Source of the DNA: JBEHWX01 sp048498995
GTDB lineage: Bacteria; Bacteroidota; Ignavibacteria; OLB7
DNA length: 64,000 nt
Direction of reading: 5' to 3'
NCBI GenBank assembly: GCA_048498995.1
Contig: JBEHWX010000010.1
Coordinates: 30,983 to 94,982 of the forward strand
Made by a program: the position numbers and the translations under genes. Numbering within the stretch: position 1 is the stretch's first letter; every line of letters starts with the position of its first letter. This document shows, in pieces, positions 1-8,322 of this stretch. The notes under the pieces are model-generated. The model did no database searches. It had not been told where the DNA came from and worked only from the letters and a program-made list of their open reading frames with translations.

Positions 1-465
1 CTCACCCTGAAAGGGGGCGATCTGACCGAGGAGATCCGTCAGGCGCAGCGGAAGTTCCCGGAGGCGGAGATCACGATCATCCCGCTCGATGTCCGCGGCG
101 CCGACTGGTTCGCGCGCGAGGAGAAGCGCCTGGTCCGCGTCCGCTGGCCGCACGGCTCCGCGAGCGCCACGACCGACCAGGAGGCCGCGGCCACGCAGCC
201 CGAGGCCGAGCGGCCTGAAGGGACTCAGCCGGACGTCGTCATGTCCGGAGCTCCCGCGATCACCCCGCCGGAGCTCGACCCGCCGGCGATCACGCCGCCG
301 GTGATCGTTCCGCCGACGATCGATCCTCCCGAGATCACCCCGTCGGTGATCACGCCACCGGTAATCAACCCGCCGACGATCGACCCGCCGACGATCGACC
401 CTCCGGAGATCGATCCGTCTCCGACGGGAGACGCGGCGACGGATGTCATGGGAGAAGAGGCGTGA
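1..465 (+). CDS. RsmG-like 16S rRNA methyltransferase C-terminus (5' partial) with Pro-rich pentapeptide tail
   Basis: The reading frame is open from the first base, so the N-terminus lies outside the window. The first 50 residues contain KGGDLTEEI, a later DWFxxEEKRLVRV segment and an alternation of strand and charged helix. This resembles the C-terminal end of RsmG, the 16S rRNA (guanine527-N7)-methyltransferase, as I recall it from Bacteroidota proteins. If so, the enzyme modifies the ribosomal 530 loop in the cytoplasm; the catalytic SAM-binding half is not visible. Beyond the expected end there is an acidic and Ala/Thr-rich linker and then eleven tandem pentapeptides of the form x-I-x-P-P, which RsmG does not normally carry. 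The stop codon overlaps the GTG start of the next gene, suggesting translational coupling. The family call is moderate; the reading frame is certain. Confidence 0.6.
   Translation, partial: LTLKGGDLTEEIRQAQRKFPEAEITIIPLDVRGADWFAREEKRLVRVRWPHGSASATTDQEAAATQPEAERPEGTQPDVVMSGAPAITPPELDPPAITPPVIVPPTIDPPEITPSVITPPVINPPTIDPPTIDPPEIDPSPTGDAATDVMGEEA
256..420 (+). repeat. Eleven 15-bp coding repeats (pentapeptide x-I-x-P-P)
   Basis: Eleven consecutive in-frame 15-bp units encode AITPP, ELDPP, AITPP, VIVPP, TIDPP, EITPS, VITPP, VINPP, TIDPP, TIDPP and EIDPS. Codons vary between units, so the amino-acid pattern is kept better than the DNA, which argues for protein-level selection. The segment should form an extended polyproline-like rod at the C-terminus of the rsmG-like product. 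Confidence 0.85.
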
Positions 466-983
466 GCAGGGCGTTCGTCGACGACGACGCGGATGTACCG
501 GAGGGACTGCCGGAGATTCCGCAGTCCCCTCACCCCGGCTATATCACGCCGAGGGGACTGGCCGCGCTGGAGTCGGAGCTCGAGCGGCTGGAGAACGTAG
601 AGCGCCCTCCCCGGCTCGCGCAGATCGAGGCGGGGGAGAGCAACGCGGCGCGCGCCGAGATCGAGCTGGCGCGGATCGATCAGCGGATCAATTACCTCCG
701 AGGCCGGATAGCGCGCGCCATCGTGGTGCATCCGCAGTCGGCCTCCCACGAGCGCGTTCACTTCGGCGCGGTCGTCACCGCGCGCGACGACAAGGGGGAG
801 CTGATGCGGGTGACGATCGTCGGCGAGGACGAGACCGATCCCGGCTCCGGACGCGTGAGCTGGATCTCCCCGATCGCCCGCGCACTGATGACCAGAACGG
901 TCGGCGAGACCGTGGTATGGAAGCGTCCCATCGGCGACATGACGCTGACGATTCTCTCGATCGACGGGGAGGAGCCGGACTGA
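462..983 (+). CDS. GreA/GreB-family transcription elongation factor with altered coiled-coil tip
   Basis: A 173-aa protein starting at a GTG that overlaps the previous stop codon. After about 25 disordered acidic residues it has the Gre start motif YITPRG, a charged coiled coil (residues about 30-85), and the C-terminal FKBP-like domain with HFGAVV, GEDETDPGSGRVSWISPIARAL and a final strand matching GreB. Gre factors insert their coiled coil into the RNA polymerase secondary channel and stimulate cleavage of backtracked RNA. The canonical GDxxENxxY tip, whose acidic pair is needed for cleavage, is not present: the equivalent stretch reads GESNAARAE and the hairpin is about four residues shorter. 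It may therefore bind polymerase without normal cleavage activity. The family is clear; the functional consequence is inferred. Confidence 0.85.
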   Translation: MSRAFVDDDADVPEGLPEIPQSPHPGYITPRGLAALESELERLENVERPPRLAQIEAGESNAARAEIELARIDQRINYLRGRIARAIVVHPQSASHERVHFGAVVTARDDKGELMRVTIVGEDETDPGSGRVSWISPIARALMTRTVGETVVWKRPIGDMTLTILSIDGEEPD

Positions 984-1223
984 GCGCCCGCTTCTCCCCG
1001 GCTCGGATTCCACCATCTTCCCCGCTTCCGCTCTCCTTTGCCTCCGCCACAAGCCCCGCACGAATCCGCCACGTATTCACCAGTTCGAGGAAGCTTCCGA
1101 CGTCGGAACATGAATTGGCTCTAGGATAATTCGGCCAAACGAGTATCTTCCGCGACCCGTATCACCGCCCGAGCTCTCCCGGGTTGAATTATTTCGTGCA
1201 TGTATCCATTCTAGGGTAACTCC

Positions 1224-1988
1224 GTGGGAATCGACAATCTTCTCTCGCGCCGAGAATTCTTCGAGCGGCTCTTCTCCGCGACGGTCTTCGCCGCCGCGGC
1301 TCCATCGATCGTGCTGGGCGAGTGTATTCCGAAGATCAGCCTCAAACGGAACGAGCTGGTCGGCACCTATGTGCTGAAGCTGGCTGATTATCCCGCGCTC
1401 GCGCAGACCTACAAATCGGTGCGCATCAAGGTGAACGGGATGCCGACCTCGTTCGGCAAGATCCTGGTGACGCGTCTGGACAACGATGTCTTCGCCGCGG
1501 TCAACGAGCGCTGCCCGCACGAGGGGGCGGCCGTGCGTGACCTGAGCACGTCGACGCACCTGTACGTCTGCCCGCTCCACACCTCCCGCTTCGAGGCCGA
1601 CGGCACCTACGTCGACGGCCCGGCCGGACGCGATCTGACCAAGTACGACACGCAGTACAACGGCAGCGACGCGATCTCGATCGAGATACCGGGGCTTGTG
1701 GCCGCCGTGCCGTCGGAGCTCCACGCCATCTCCTTCCTCGTGCACAACGCGCCGGTCTCCGGAACGGTCGCCACCGCGTCGTTCGGGATCGTCTCGGCGG
1801 CCGACGTGCTGCTGCTGATCTACGATGCCAACGGCCGCGAGGTGATGCGTCTTACCGACGGATTCCGGGAGGCCGGGAGCTATCGCGTTCCGTACGATCT
1901 CGGCGCGCTGCCGAGCGGCATCTACTTCTACCGGCTGGAGACCTCCACCGGCGAGATCCGGACCGAAAAGTTCATGGTCGCGCGATGA
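1224..1988 (+). CDS. Rieske [2Fe-2S] protein with Tat-like signal and T9SS type-A sorting domain
   Basis: A 254-aa protein starting at GTG. Residues 8-13 (SRREFF) followed by a hydrophobic stretch form a twin-arginine-like signal. A Rieske domain spans about 45-155 with both cluster-binding boxes: C97-P-H99 and C116-P-L-H119. The last 80 residues (about 175-254) are a T9SS type-A sorting domain with VLLLIYDANGREV, LPSGIYFYRLET and a terminal MVAR. Rieske clusters are assembled in the cytoplasm, which fits Tat export; T9SS cargo is normally Sec-exported, so the combination is unusual. The redox partner and substrate are unknown. It is followed by a GC-rich hairpin and then the P450 gene in the same direction; whether the two work together cannot be decided from sequence. 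Confidence 0.85.
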   Translation: MGIDNLLSRREFFERLFSATVFAAAAPSIVLGECIPKISLKRNELVGTYVLKLADYPALAQTYKSVRIKVNGMPTSFGKILVTRLDNDVFAAVNERCPHEGAAVRDLSTSTHLYVCPLHTSRFEADGTYVDGPAGRDLTKYDTQYNGSDAISIEIPGLVAAVPSELHAISFLVHNAPVSGTVATASFGIVSAADVLLLIYDANGREVMRLTDGFREAGSYRVPYDLGALPSGIYFYRLETSTGEIRTEKFMVAR

Positions 1989-2045
1989 TCGCTTCCCCTC
2001 CGGCAAGCCGTAGATTGCCGGAACGGAGCCGACACAGCAGATATC

Positions 2046-2086
2046 GACGCGGGGGCGCCGTCAGGGCACTCCCGCGTCGTCGTTTC
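2046..2086 (+). terminator. Hairpin terminator after the Rieske gene
   Basis: GACGCGGG at 2046-2053 pairs with CCCGCGTC at 2071-2078. The hairpin is followed by GTCGTTTC, the short tail seen after other terminators in this window, rather than a long T run. Confidence 0.6.
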
Positions 2087-2122
2087 AGCCCGGCTCGAGA
2101 ACGTACAAGCGTAGATCACACG

Positions 2123-3466
2123 ATGATGACGATGACCAAGACCGTTCCGGGACCGAAGAGGCGTCCCGTCATCGGCTATCTGCCGGAGCTCCGGAAGCAG
2201 CCGATGCATTTTCTCCACGGCCTGGCCCGGCAGTACGGGCCGGTTGTCCGCTTCAATGTCGGCAGCTTCGACTTCTATCTGGTCGATGAGCCGGACTATA
2301 TCCGCGAGGTGCTGGTGACCAGCAACCGGAGCTTCGTCAAGGGGCGGGCGCTCGAGTACGCCAAGCGGGTGCTCGGCAATGGCCTGCTCACCAGCGAGGG
2401 GGAGTTCCACAAGCGTCAGCGCCGCCTGGCGCAGCCGGCGTTCCACAAGCAGCGGATCAACTCCTACGGCGACGTGATGGCCGACTACGCGGCGCGGATG
2501 CGCTCGCGCTGGAGCCCGGGGGCGACCCTCGACATGCACGAGGAGATGATGCACCTGACGCTGGCGATCGTGGCCAAGACCCTCTTCGACGCCGACGTGG
2601 AATCCGAGGCCAGCCAGATCGGCGAGGCGCTCGACACCGCCATGGTGATGTTCCGCCGCGTGACGCTTCCGTTCGCCGAGCACCTGGACCGGCTTCCGCT
2701 GCCGAGCAACCGACGCTTCCAGCGCGCCCGCAAGCGCCTGGACGAGACGATCTACCGGATCATCGCCGAGCGCCGCGCCGGCGGCGTCGACAGGGGCGAT
2801 CTGCTCTCGATGCTCCTGATGGCGCAGGACGTGGAGGGGGACGGCGGAAGCATGACCGACGAGCAGCTCCGCGACGAGGCGATGACGCTGTTCCTGGCCG
2901 GTCACGAGACCACCGCCAACGCCCTCACCTGGACCTGGTATCTCCTGTCGCGGCATCCGGAGGTGGAGCGGAAGCTCCACGAGGAGATCGACGCGGTGCT
3001 TCAGGGACGGCTGCCGACGGTGGAGGATCTCTCCCGGCTCGAATACACCGAGATGGTGCTCACCGAATCGATGCGCGTCTTTCCGCCGGCGTGGACCGTT
3101 TCGCGCCGCGCCATCGAGCCGGTGATGCTCGGCGAGTACGAGATCCCGGCCGACGCGACGGTGATGCTCTCGCAGTACGTGACGCATCACAACCCCCGAT
3201 TCTACGAGGATCCGTTCCGCTTCGACCCGGAGCGCTGGCGTCCGGAGGCGCGGAGCGCGCGCCCGAAGTTCGCCTACTTCCCGTTCGGCGGCGGCCCGCG
3301 CATCTGCATCGGCGAGGCGTTCGCCTGGATGGAGGGGGTGCTGCTGATCGCCACGCTGGCGCAGCAGTGGAAGATGCGGATGGTGCCGGGGCATCCGGTC
3401 GAGACGCAGCCGTTGATCACCCTCCGCCCCAAGCACGGCATGAGGATGACCGTCGAGCGCCGCTGA
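2123..3466 (+). CDS. Cytochrome P450
   Basis: A 447-aa soluble P450 that begins at the first ATG of the MMTMTK cluster; the longer open frame upstream runs through the preceding terminator and is not protein-like. All diagnostic motifs are present: the I-helix oxygen-binding motif AGHETT at 259-264, the K-helix ExxR (E315-R318), a PERW-like segment and the heme-binding loop FGGGPRICIG at 388-397 with thiolate ligand C395. The N-terminus PGPKRRPVIGYLPELRKQP is typical of the soluble bacterial CYP102/CYP4-like clade, whose members often hydroxylate fatty acids or terpenoids. No ferredoxin or reductase gene is adjacent except the unrelated Rieske protein upstream. No membrane anchor or signal is visible, so it should be cytoplasmic. 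The substrate is not predictable. Confidence 0.95.
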   Translation: MMTMTKTVPGPKRRPVIGYLPELRKQPMHFLHGLARQYGPVVRFNVGSFDFYLVDEPDYIREVLVTSNRSFVKGRALEYAKRVLGNGLLTSEGEFHKRQRRLAQPAFHKQRINSYGDVMADYAARMRSRWSPGATLDMHEEMMHLTLAIVAKTLFDADVESEASQIGEALDTAMVMFRRVTLPFAEHLDRLPLPSNRRFQRARKRLDETIYRIIAERRAGGVDRGDLLSMLLMAQDVEGDGGSMTDEQLRDEAMTLFLAGHETTANALTWTWYLLSRHPEVERKLHEEIDAVLQGRLPTVEDLSRLEYTEMVLTESMRVFPPAWTVSRRAIEPVMLGEYEIPADATVMLSQYVTHHNPRFYEDPFRFDPERWRPEARSARPKFAYFPFGGGPRICIGEAFAWMEGVLLIATLAQQWKMRMVPGHPVETQPLITLRPKHGMRMTVERR

Positions 3467-3491
3467 GGCCACCCACATCCGGTTCCGACAT

Positions 3492-3534
3492 GACAACGGG
3501 GAGAGAGCCAGGGCTCTCCCCCCGTTGTCGTTTC
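3492..3534 (+). terminator. Hairpin terminator after the P450 gene
   Basis: GACAACGGGG (3492-3501) pairs with CCCCGTTGTC (3520-3529), and the inner GAGAGCC (3503-3509) pairs with GGCTCTC (3512-3518). The tail is GTTTC. Confidence 0.75.
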
Positions 3535-3696
3535 ACCCCATCGATCGGGCATCGCTCACGCAACGCACCGCATCGCGCCACGATACACCGGATTTCTCCG
3601 GAGACGCTCCGGCGGGCACGGGGATACGGATGTACAGTCGGTTCCGGTGGCTCAAGCGGAGCGCGCGGGCCACGGTCTATCGAGGATATTCGTACG

Positions 3697-3926
3697 GGTG
3701 GCCCTCCGTGGCCGTTCCTCCAGCGGGACATAGACGCACGCTGAAGACGTGCGCCTACCTGCTCTTCGGGCGCTCCCGTGGCCGCCCTTCCGGCAATGAA
3801 GACGCACGCTGAAGACGTGCGCCTACCTGCATGCGACTACCGGCTCTTCGGATGCTCCCGTGGCCGCCCTTCCGGCAATGAGGACGCACGCTAAAGACGT
3901 GCGCCTACCTGCGTGCGCCTACCTGC
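3697..3926. repeat. Three-copy REP-like intergenic repeat (about 66-68 bp unit)
   Basis: Two copies of a 68-bp unit (3762-3829 and 3844-3911) differ at only a few positions, and a diverged copy precedes them (3697-3761). Each ends in GACGCACGCTGAAGACGTGC followed by GCCTACCTG, which contains the small palindrome GCACG-N7-CGTGC. A partial extra GTGCGCCTACCTGC follows at 3913-3926. No reading frame is conserved across the copies. The block lies between the convergent P450 and nrdJ genes, the usual location for REP or MITE-type elements. The rest of the 3535-3957 gap shows nothing else I can support. Confidence 0.7.
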
Positions 3927-3957
3927 ATGCGCATGACGACGTTGCCGGCATAAACGG

Positions 3958-3985
3958 CGCGAGGCCGGCTGGTGCCGGCCTCGCG
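3958..3985 (-). terminator. Terminator of nrdJ (perfect 12-bp stem)
   Basis: CGCGAGGCCGGC (3958-3969) and GCCGGCCTCGCG (3974-3985) form a perfect stem with a TGGT loop just beyond the nrdJ stop codon. Read on the minus strand the tail is CCGTTTATG. Confidence 0.75.
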
Positions 3986-4021
3986 GGTATCGAAGCGTAT
4001 AGGTATCGAGGGGCGCGCGGA

Positions 4022-7000
4022 TCAGGAGCAGCCGCTCGTGGTGCCGCAATCCTCGCAGACATGGCAGGCGCCGTTCTGCTTCACGCGCATCGAGCCGCAG
4101 TTGCCGCACTGGTCGCCGGTATATCCCTGCGCCTTGGCCGTGAGCACCTTCTTCTGGTTCTCGCCGATCGGTTTCACCGGCGGGGCCATCGTGCTGTCGA
4201 TCGTCGGCGAGGTCTGACGCGCGTAGAGCTCCTGTCCCGGCGAGAGCTTGGCCTTGCCGTTGATGGCGCCGTTCTCACGCTCCTTCACCGGCATCTCGCC
4301 CCCGAAGCCGGGCTCGTCGACCGCCTTCACGTGCACGAAGTCCTCGCGACCCAGGTACTCGTAACCGATGGCGCGGAACACGTAGTCGATGATCGACGTG
4401 GCGTGCTTGATCGCCTCGTGGCCGAAGACCGGACCGGAGGGCTCGAAGCGGGTGAAGGTGAACGTATCCACCATCTTCTCCAGCGGCATGCCGTACTGAA
4501 GCGCCTTCGAGGCGAGCACCGCGAAGCAGTTCATCAGCCCCTTGAAGCTCGCTCCCTCCTTGTACATGTCGATGAAGATCTCGCCGATCGTCCCGTCCTC
4601 GTACTCGCCGGTGCGGAGGAACACCTTGTGCCCGCCGATGGTCGCCTCGCGGACGAAGCCGTGACGGCGCTTCGGCAGACGACGGCGCTCGGCGCGATGG
4701 TACACCTTCTCGACGATCCGCTCGTGGATCTGCGCGGCGCCGACCGTCTCGTTGAAGTCGTGCTCGGCGCCGATCATGTCGCTGAGCGTCACCTCGTCGA
4801 CCAGCCCGCCGTCGGCGACGGTGTTGAGCGGCTGCGAGAGCTTCGATCCGTCGCGATAGAGGGCGATCGCCTTGATCATCAGGCGCCAGGACTCCTCGTA
4901 GACATGGGCGACCTCGGCCACGGTGGCGTGCGCCGGCATGTTGATCGTCTTGGAGATCGCGCCGGAGATGAACGGCTGGGCGGCGGCCATCATCCTGACA
5001 TGTCCCATGTAGTCGATGTAGCGCTCGCCGTACTTGCCGCACTTGTTGGCGCAGTCGAACACCGGCAGATGCTCGGAGCGGAGGCCCGGGGCTCCCTCGA
5101 TCGTCATCGTGCCGCAGACGTACTTGTTGGCTTCCTCGATCTGCGCCGGGGTGAAGCCGAGGCCGGCCAGCACGTCGAGCGAGGGATCATTGATCTGATC
5201 GTCGACGAAGCCGAGCGTGCGGAGGAACTCCTCGCCGAGCGACCACTTGTTGAAGGCGAACTTCACGTCGAAGACACCGTCGAGCTGCTTCTCGATCGCG
5301 GCCAGCTTCTCCTCGGTGAAGCCGAGCTCCTTCAGGCTTGCGCGGTTGATGTGCGGGCAGCCGGAGAGGGTGCCGTGTCCCTTGATGTAGCGCTCGATCT
5401 CGGCGATCTCGGCATCGGTGTAGCCGAGGGCCTTGAGTGCCTTGGGGACCGACTGGTTGACGATCTTGAAGTATCCGCCGCCGGCGAGCTTCTTGAACTT
5501 CACGAGCGCGAAGTCGGGCTCGATGCCGGTGGTGTCGCAATCCATCACCAGGCCGATCGTGCCGGTCGGGGCGATCACGGTCACCTGCGCGTTGCGGAAG
5601 CCGTGCTCCTGGCCGAGCTCGAGGGCGCGATCCCAGCACTCCTTGGCGGCGGCCGAGATGTTGGCTGGGCAGAGCTCGTGGTCGATCGCCATCGGCAGGG
5701 TGTTGAGCCCCTCGTACTCGCTGGCCGGTGCGTTGTGCGCGGCGCGGCGGTGATTGCGGATCACGCGGAGCATGTCCTCGGCGTTCCGCTTGTAGCCGGG
5801 GAAGGGACCGAGATCGCGCGAGATCTCGGCGGAGGTTGCGTAGGCTTCGCCGCACATGATCGCGGTGAGGGCGCCGGCCCAGACGCGTCCCTTCTCGGAG
5901 TCGTACGGGATGCCGGCGGTCATCAGCACGGTGCCGAGATTGGCGTAGCCGAGCCCGAGCGTGCGGAAGTCGTAGCTGAGCTGCGCGATCGCCTTGGAGG
6001 GGAACTGCGCCATCAGCACCGAGACCTCCAGGACCACCGTCCAGATGCGGGAGGCATGCTTGAAGCCCTCCACGTCGAAGCGGCCGGTCTCCGGATCGTA
6101 GAAATGCGCCAGGTTGATCGAGGCCAGGTTGCAGGCCGTGTCATCGAGGAACATGTACTCGCTGCACGGGTTGCTGGCGTTGATCTCGCCATCCTTCGGG
6201 CAGGTGTGCCACTCGTTGATCGTCGTGTGATACTGGATGCCGGGGTCGGCGCAGCTCCAGGCGGCAAAGTTGATCTTCTGCCAGAGGTCGCGCGCCTTCA
6301 GCGTCTTGGTGACCTTGCCGTCGGTGCGGCGCACGAGCCTCCAGTCGCTGTCGGCCTCGACCGCGCGCATGAAGCCGTTGTCGACGCGGACGGAGTTGTT
6401 GGAGTTCTGGCCGGAGACGGTCAGGTACGCTTCCCCCTCGTAGTGGGTATCGTACTCGTCGAACTCGATGCCGGTGTAGCCTTCCTTGACCAGATCGATC
6501 ACGCGGACGATGTAGCTGACCGGCACGCCGCGGTTGAGCGCGCGCTGCACCAGGTCGTGCAGCGGCGTGCCCGGCGTGGTGTAATCGTAGCCCTCGCGGG
6601 AGGCCACGTGCATGATCTCGTTCAGGAAGAGGTTGTTGATCTTGGAGCCGGTCACCAGCGCGGCCACCTTCTGCTCCTCGAGCATCTTCCAGTCGACGAA
6701 GGTCTCGATATCCGGATGGTCGACGTTGAGGATCACCATCTTGGCGGCGCGGCGGGTGGTTCCGCCGGACTTGACGGCGCCGGCGGCGCGATCGTTCACC
6801 TTGAGGAACGACATCAGGCCGGAGGAGACGCCGCCGCCGGAAAGGGGCTCACCCTCGGCGCGGATCTGCGAGAAGTTCGATCCGGTGCCGCTGCCGTACT
6901 TGAAGATGCGGGCCTCGCGCGTGACCAGGTCGAAGATGCCCCCCTCGTTGACCAGATCGTCCTTCACCGACTGGATGAAGCAGGCGTGCGGCTGCGGATG

Positions 7001-7528
7001 GGTGTAGGCGTCCTTCGACTTGGTGAGCTTGCCGGTCTTCGGGTCGACGAAGTAATGTCCCTGGGCCGGGCCGGTGATGCCGTAGGCATGGGCCAGGCCG
7101 GTGTTGAACCACTGCGGCGAGTTCGGCGCGGCCATCTGCTTCAGGAGCATGTAGGCGGTCTCGTCATAGAAGGCCTGCGCGTCCTCGGTCGAATCGAAGT
7201 AGCCGTGCTCCTCTCCCCAGCTGCGCCAGCATCCGGCCAGACGGTGCGCCACCTGACGCGCGCTCCGCTCCGGTCCGAACACCGGCTCCCCCTTCTCGTC
7301 CACGATCGGCTTGCCGTTCGGATCGACCTGCGGCACGCCGGCCTTGCGGAAATACTTCTGCGCCAGGATATCGGTGGCCACCTGCGACCACGCCTTCGGC
7401 ACCTCGATGTCGTGCATCTCGAAGACCACCGATCCATCGGGGTTGCGAAGCACCGAGGAGCGATGCGTGTACTCGAACTGCGCGTAGACATCCTGTCCTG
7501 GCTGCGTGAAACGTCGGGTAATCTTCAT
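4022..7528 (-). CDS. nrdJ: Adenosylcobalamin-dependent (class II) ribonucleotide reductase
   Basis: A 1168-aa protein, the usual length for the long class II enzyme that reduces ribonucleotides to deoxyribonucleotides in the cytoplasm using B12 and no oxygen-dependent radical subunit. Visible signatures include NSPQWFNTG, the ACFIQSVKDD segment with a redox-active cysteine (about residue 180), KYGSGTGSNFS, the N-x-C-x-E radical-site motif in NPCSEYMFLDD (about 455), ACNLASINL, and the phosphate-binding APTGTIG. The final 28 residues carry a CxxC...CxxC zinc-ribbon-like tail (CGNCG ... CEDCG ... GCS), the expected thiol-exchange tail. The start is supported by GAGGTG eight bases upstream of ATG. 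No class I or III reductase gene is seen nearby. It stands alone, convergent with the P450 gene and divergent from the WD40-type gene. Confidence 0.97.
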   Translation of the reverse strand: MKITRRFTQPGQDVYAQFEYTHRSSVLRNPDGSVVFEMHDIEVPKAWSQVATDILAQKYFRKAGVPQVDPNGKPIVDEKGEPVFGPERSARQVAHRLAGCWRSWGEEHGYFDSTEDAQAFYDETAYMLLKQMAAPNSPQWFNTGLAHAYGITGPAQGHYFVDPKTGKLTKSKDAYTHPQPHACFIQSVKDDLVNEGGIFDLVTREARIFKYGSGTGSNFSQIRAEGEPLSGGGVSSGLMSFLKVNDRAAGAVKSGGTTRRAAKMVILNVDHPDIETFVDWKMLEEQKVAALVTGSKINNLFLNEIMHVASREGYDYTTPGTPLHDLVQRALNRGVPVSYIVRVIDLVKEGYTGIEFDEYDTHYEGEAYLTVSGQNSNNSVRVDNGFMRAVEADSDWRLVRRTDGKVTKTLKARDLWQKINFAAWSCADPGIQYHTTINEWHTCPKDGEINASNPCSEYMFLDDTACNLASINLAHFYDPETGRFDVEGFKHASRIWTVVLEVSVLMAQFPSKAIAQLSYDFRTLGLGYANLGTVLMTAGIPYDSEKGRVWAGALTAIMCGEAYATSAEISRDLGPFPGYKRNAEDMLRVIRNHRRAAHNAPASEYEGLNTLPMAIDHELCPANISAAAKECWDRALELGQEHGFRNAQVTVIAPTGTIGLVMDCDTTGIEPDFALVKFKKLAGGGYFKIVNQSVPKALKALGYTDAEIAEIERYIKGHGTLSGCPHINRASLKELGFTEEKLAAIEKQLDGVFDVKFAFNKWSLGEEFLRTLGFVDDQINDPSLDVLAGLGFTPAQIEEANKYVCGTMTIEGAPGLRSEHLPVFDCANKCGKYGERYIDYMGHVRMMAAAQPFISGAISKTINMPAHATVAEVAHVYEESWRLMIKAIALYRDGSKLSQPLNTVADGGLVDEVTLSDMIGAEHDFNETVGAAQIHERIVEKVYHRAERRRLPKRRHGFVREATIGGHKVFLRTGEYEDGTIGEIFIDMYKEGASFKGLMNCFAVLASKALQYGMPLEKMVDTFTFTRFEPSGPVFGHEAIKHATSIIDYVFRAIGYEYLGREDFVHVKAVDEPGFGGEMPVKERENGAINGKAKLSPGQELYARQTSPTIDSTMAPPVKPIGENQKKVLTAKAQGYTGDQCGNCGSMRVKQNGACHVCEDCGTTSGCS

Positions 7529-8322
7529 GGGAATAACACCTCAAAGCTTGTTCGTTCGACCGCCCCGCCAAGCCCCGGAGCCCGCTGACGCGCTGGCTCC
7601 CCGGCTCGGCGATTCCGGCTTGTATATAGACGTGGAACCACGACTCTTAGGGGAACGACGTCACCCCGAGCCGACATGGCTTCCATGCCTCAGAGACCGC
7701 TGTGTTGAATGATTCGGAGGGAAGAGCAACGGCCGTCACCGGCCGCGCGGAGGCGAAGTCGACCACCATGTCCCGTGCCTCTGCATCCGAATCCGTGCAT
7801 CGTTCATCATATCGGGACCCATCTTCATCGTTCGTGTTCGTGACCTGCTCGTTCGAAAGGCGGCACAATATACGCGGGTGTTCAGGGGACGAAATCCACT
7901 ACCTTTCCACAGGAATAACGGCGATAAAAATGCGTGGAAATTTCCACGAATTCGGCCGGCAATCTCTCCGGCGGGCCCCGGCCACCCCCTCCGCCGGCCT
8001 CCGGGAGGCCCCCGGGATGGCACTCATCCCCCGTCGCGGAAGGTCGAGCCCCTTCTTCCCGACTCCCCAGCCTCCCCCCCCGCCGACCTGGGGGACAAAT
8101 ACGTAAGTTCACGGCGCGGCACGTCCGGCGGCCGGATCATCGGACCAGGTCCCCGCATCCCCCCCTTTCCCGGCCGCCCCGGCGCTCCCTCCGGAGCCGG
8201 CCGGCGTCCTCCGACATCTTCCGTTCCCCGTCTCGGCACCCGATCCACCCTCCGATCGGACGGCGCGCGCGACCGCGTGGCCGCCGCCGGGCCCCTCGAC
8301 GACACGACAACGACGGACACCC
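7529..8322. other. Divergent intergenic region between nrdJ and the WD40-type gene
   Basis: About 790 bp with no convincing gene. It must hold the nrdJ promoter on the minus strand: a TATATAC-like -10 candidate lies near 7621-7630. It also contains a perfect 16-bp palindrome (separate entry). I looked for a cobalamin riboswitch in front of nrdJ and did not find a recognisable B12 box. From about 7960 to 8320 the sequence is very C/G-rich and featureless. Confidence 0.5.
7933..7948. promoter_or_regulatory. Perfect 16-bp palindrome, possible operator
   Basis: CGTGGAAATTTCCACG is a perfect inverted repeat with no spacer, set in an AT-richer patch of a GC-rich divergent intergenic region. Its form suits a dimeric regulator. 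Which gene it would control, nrdJ or the WD40-type gene, is unknown. Confidence 0.4.

Noticed and set aside
225..1061. 278-aa minus-strand frame with GGSIVGG repeats
   Set aside because: It is the complement of the x-I-x-P-P repeats. The plus-strand frame is supported by the rsmG-like part and by the gre gene downstream.
3860..7588. 1242-aa plus-strand open frame antisense to nrdJ
   Set aside because: It mirrors the codon structure of nrdJ; high GC at third positions removes stops on the opposite strand. Its product is compositionally odd (Leu/Arg/Asp/His-rich) and has no recognisable domain.
7618..7633. NrdR-box-like sequence upstream of nrdJ
   Set aside because: Only one weak match to the consensus, and the second candidate lies about 245 bp away instead of the usual short helical spacing.
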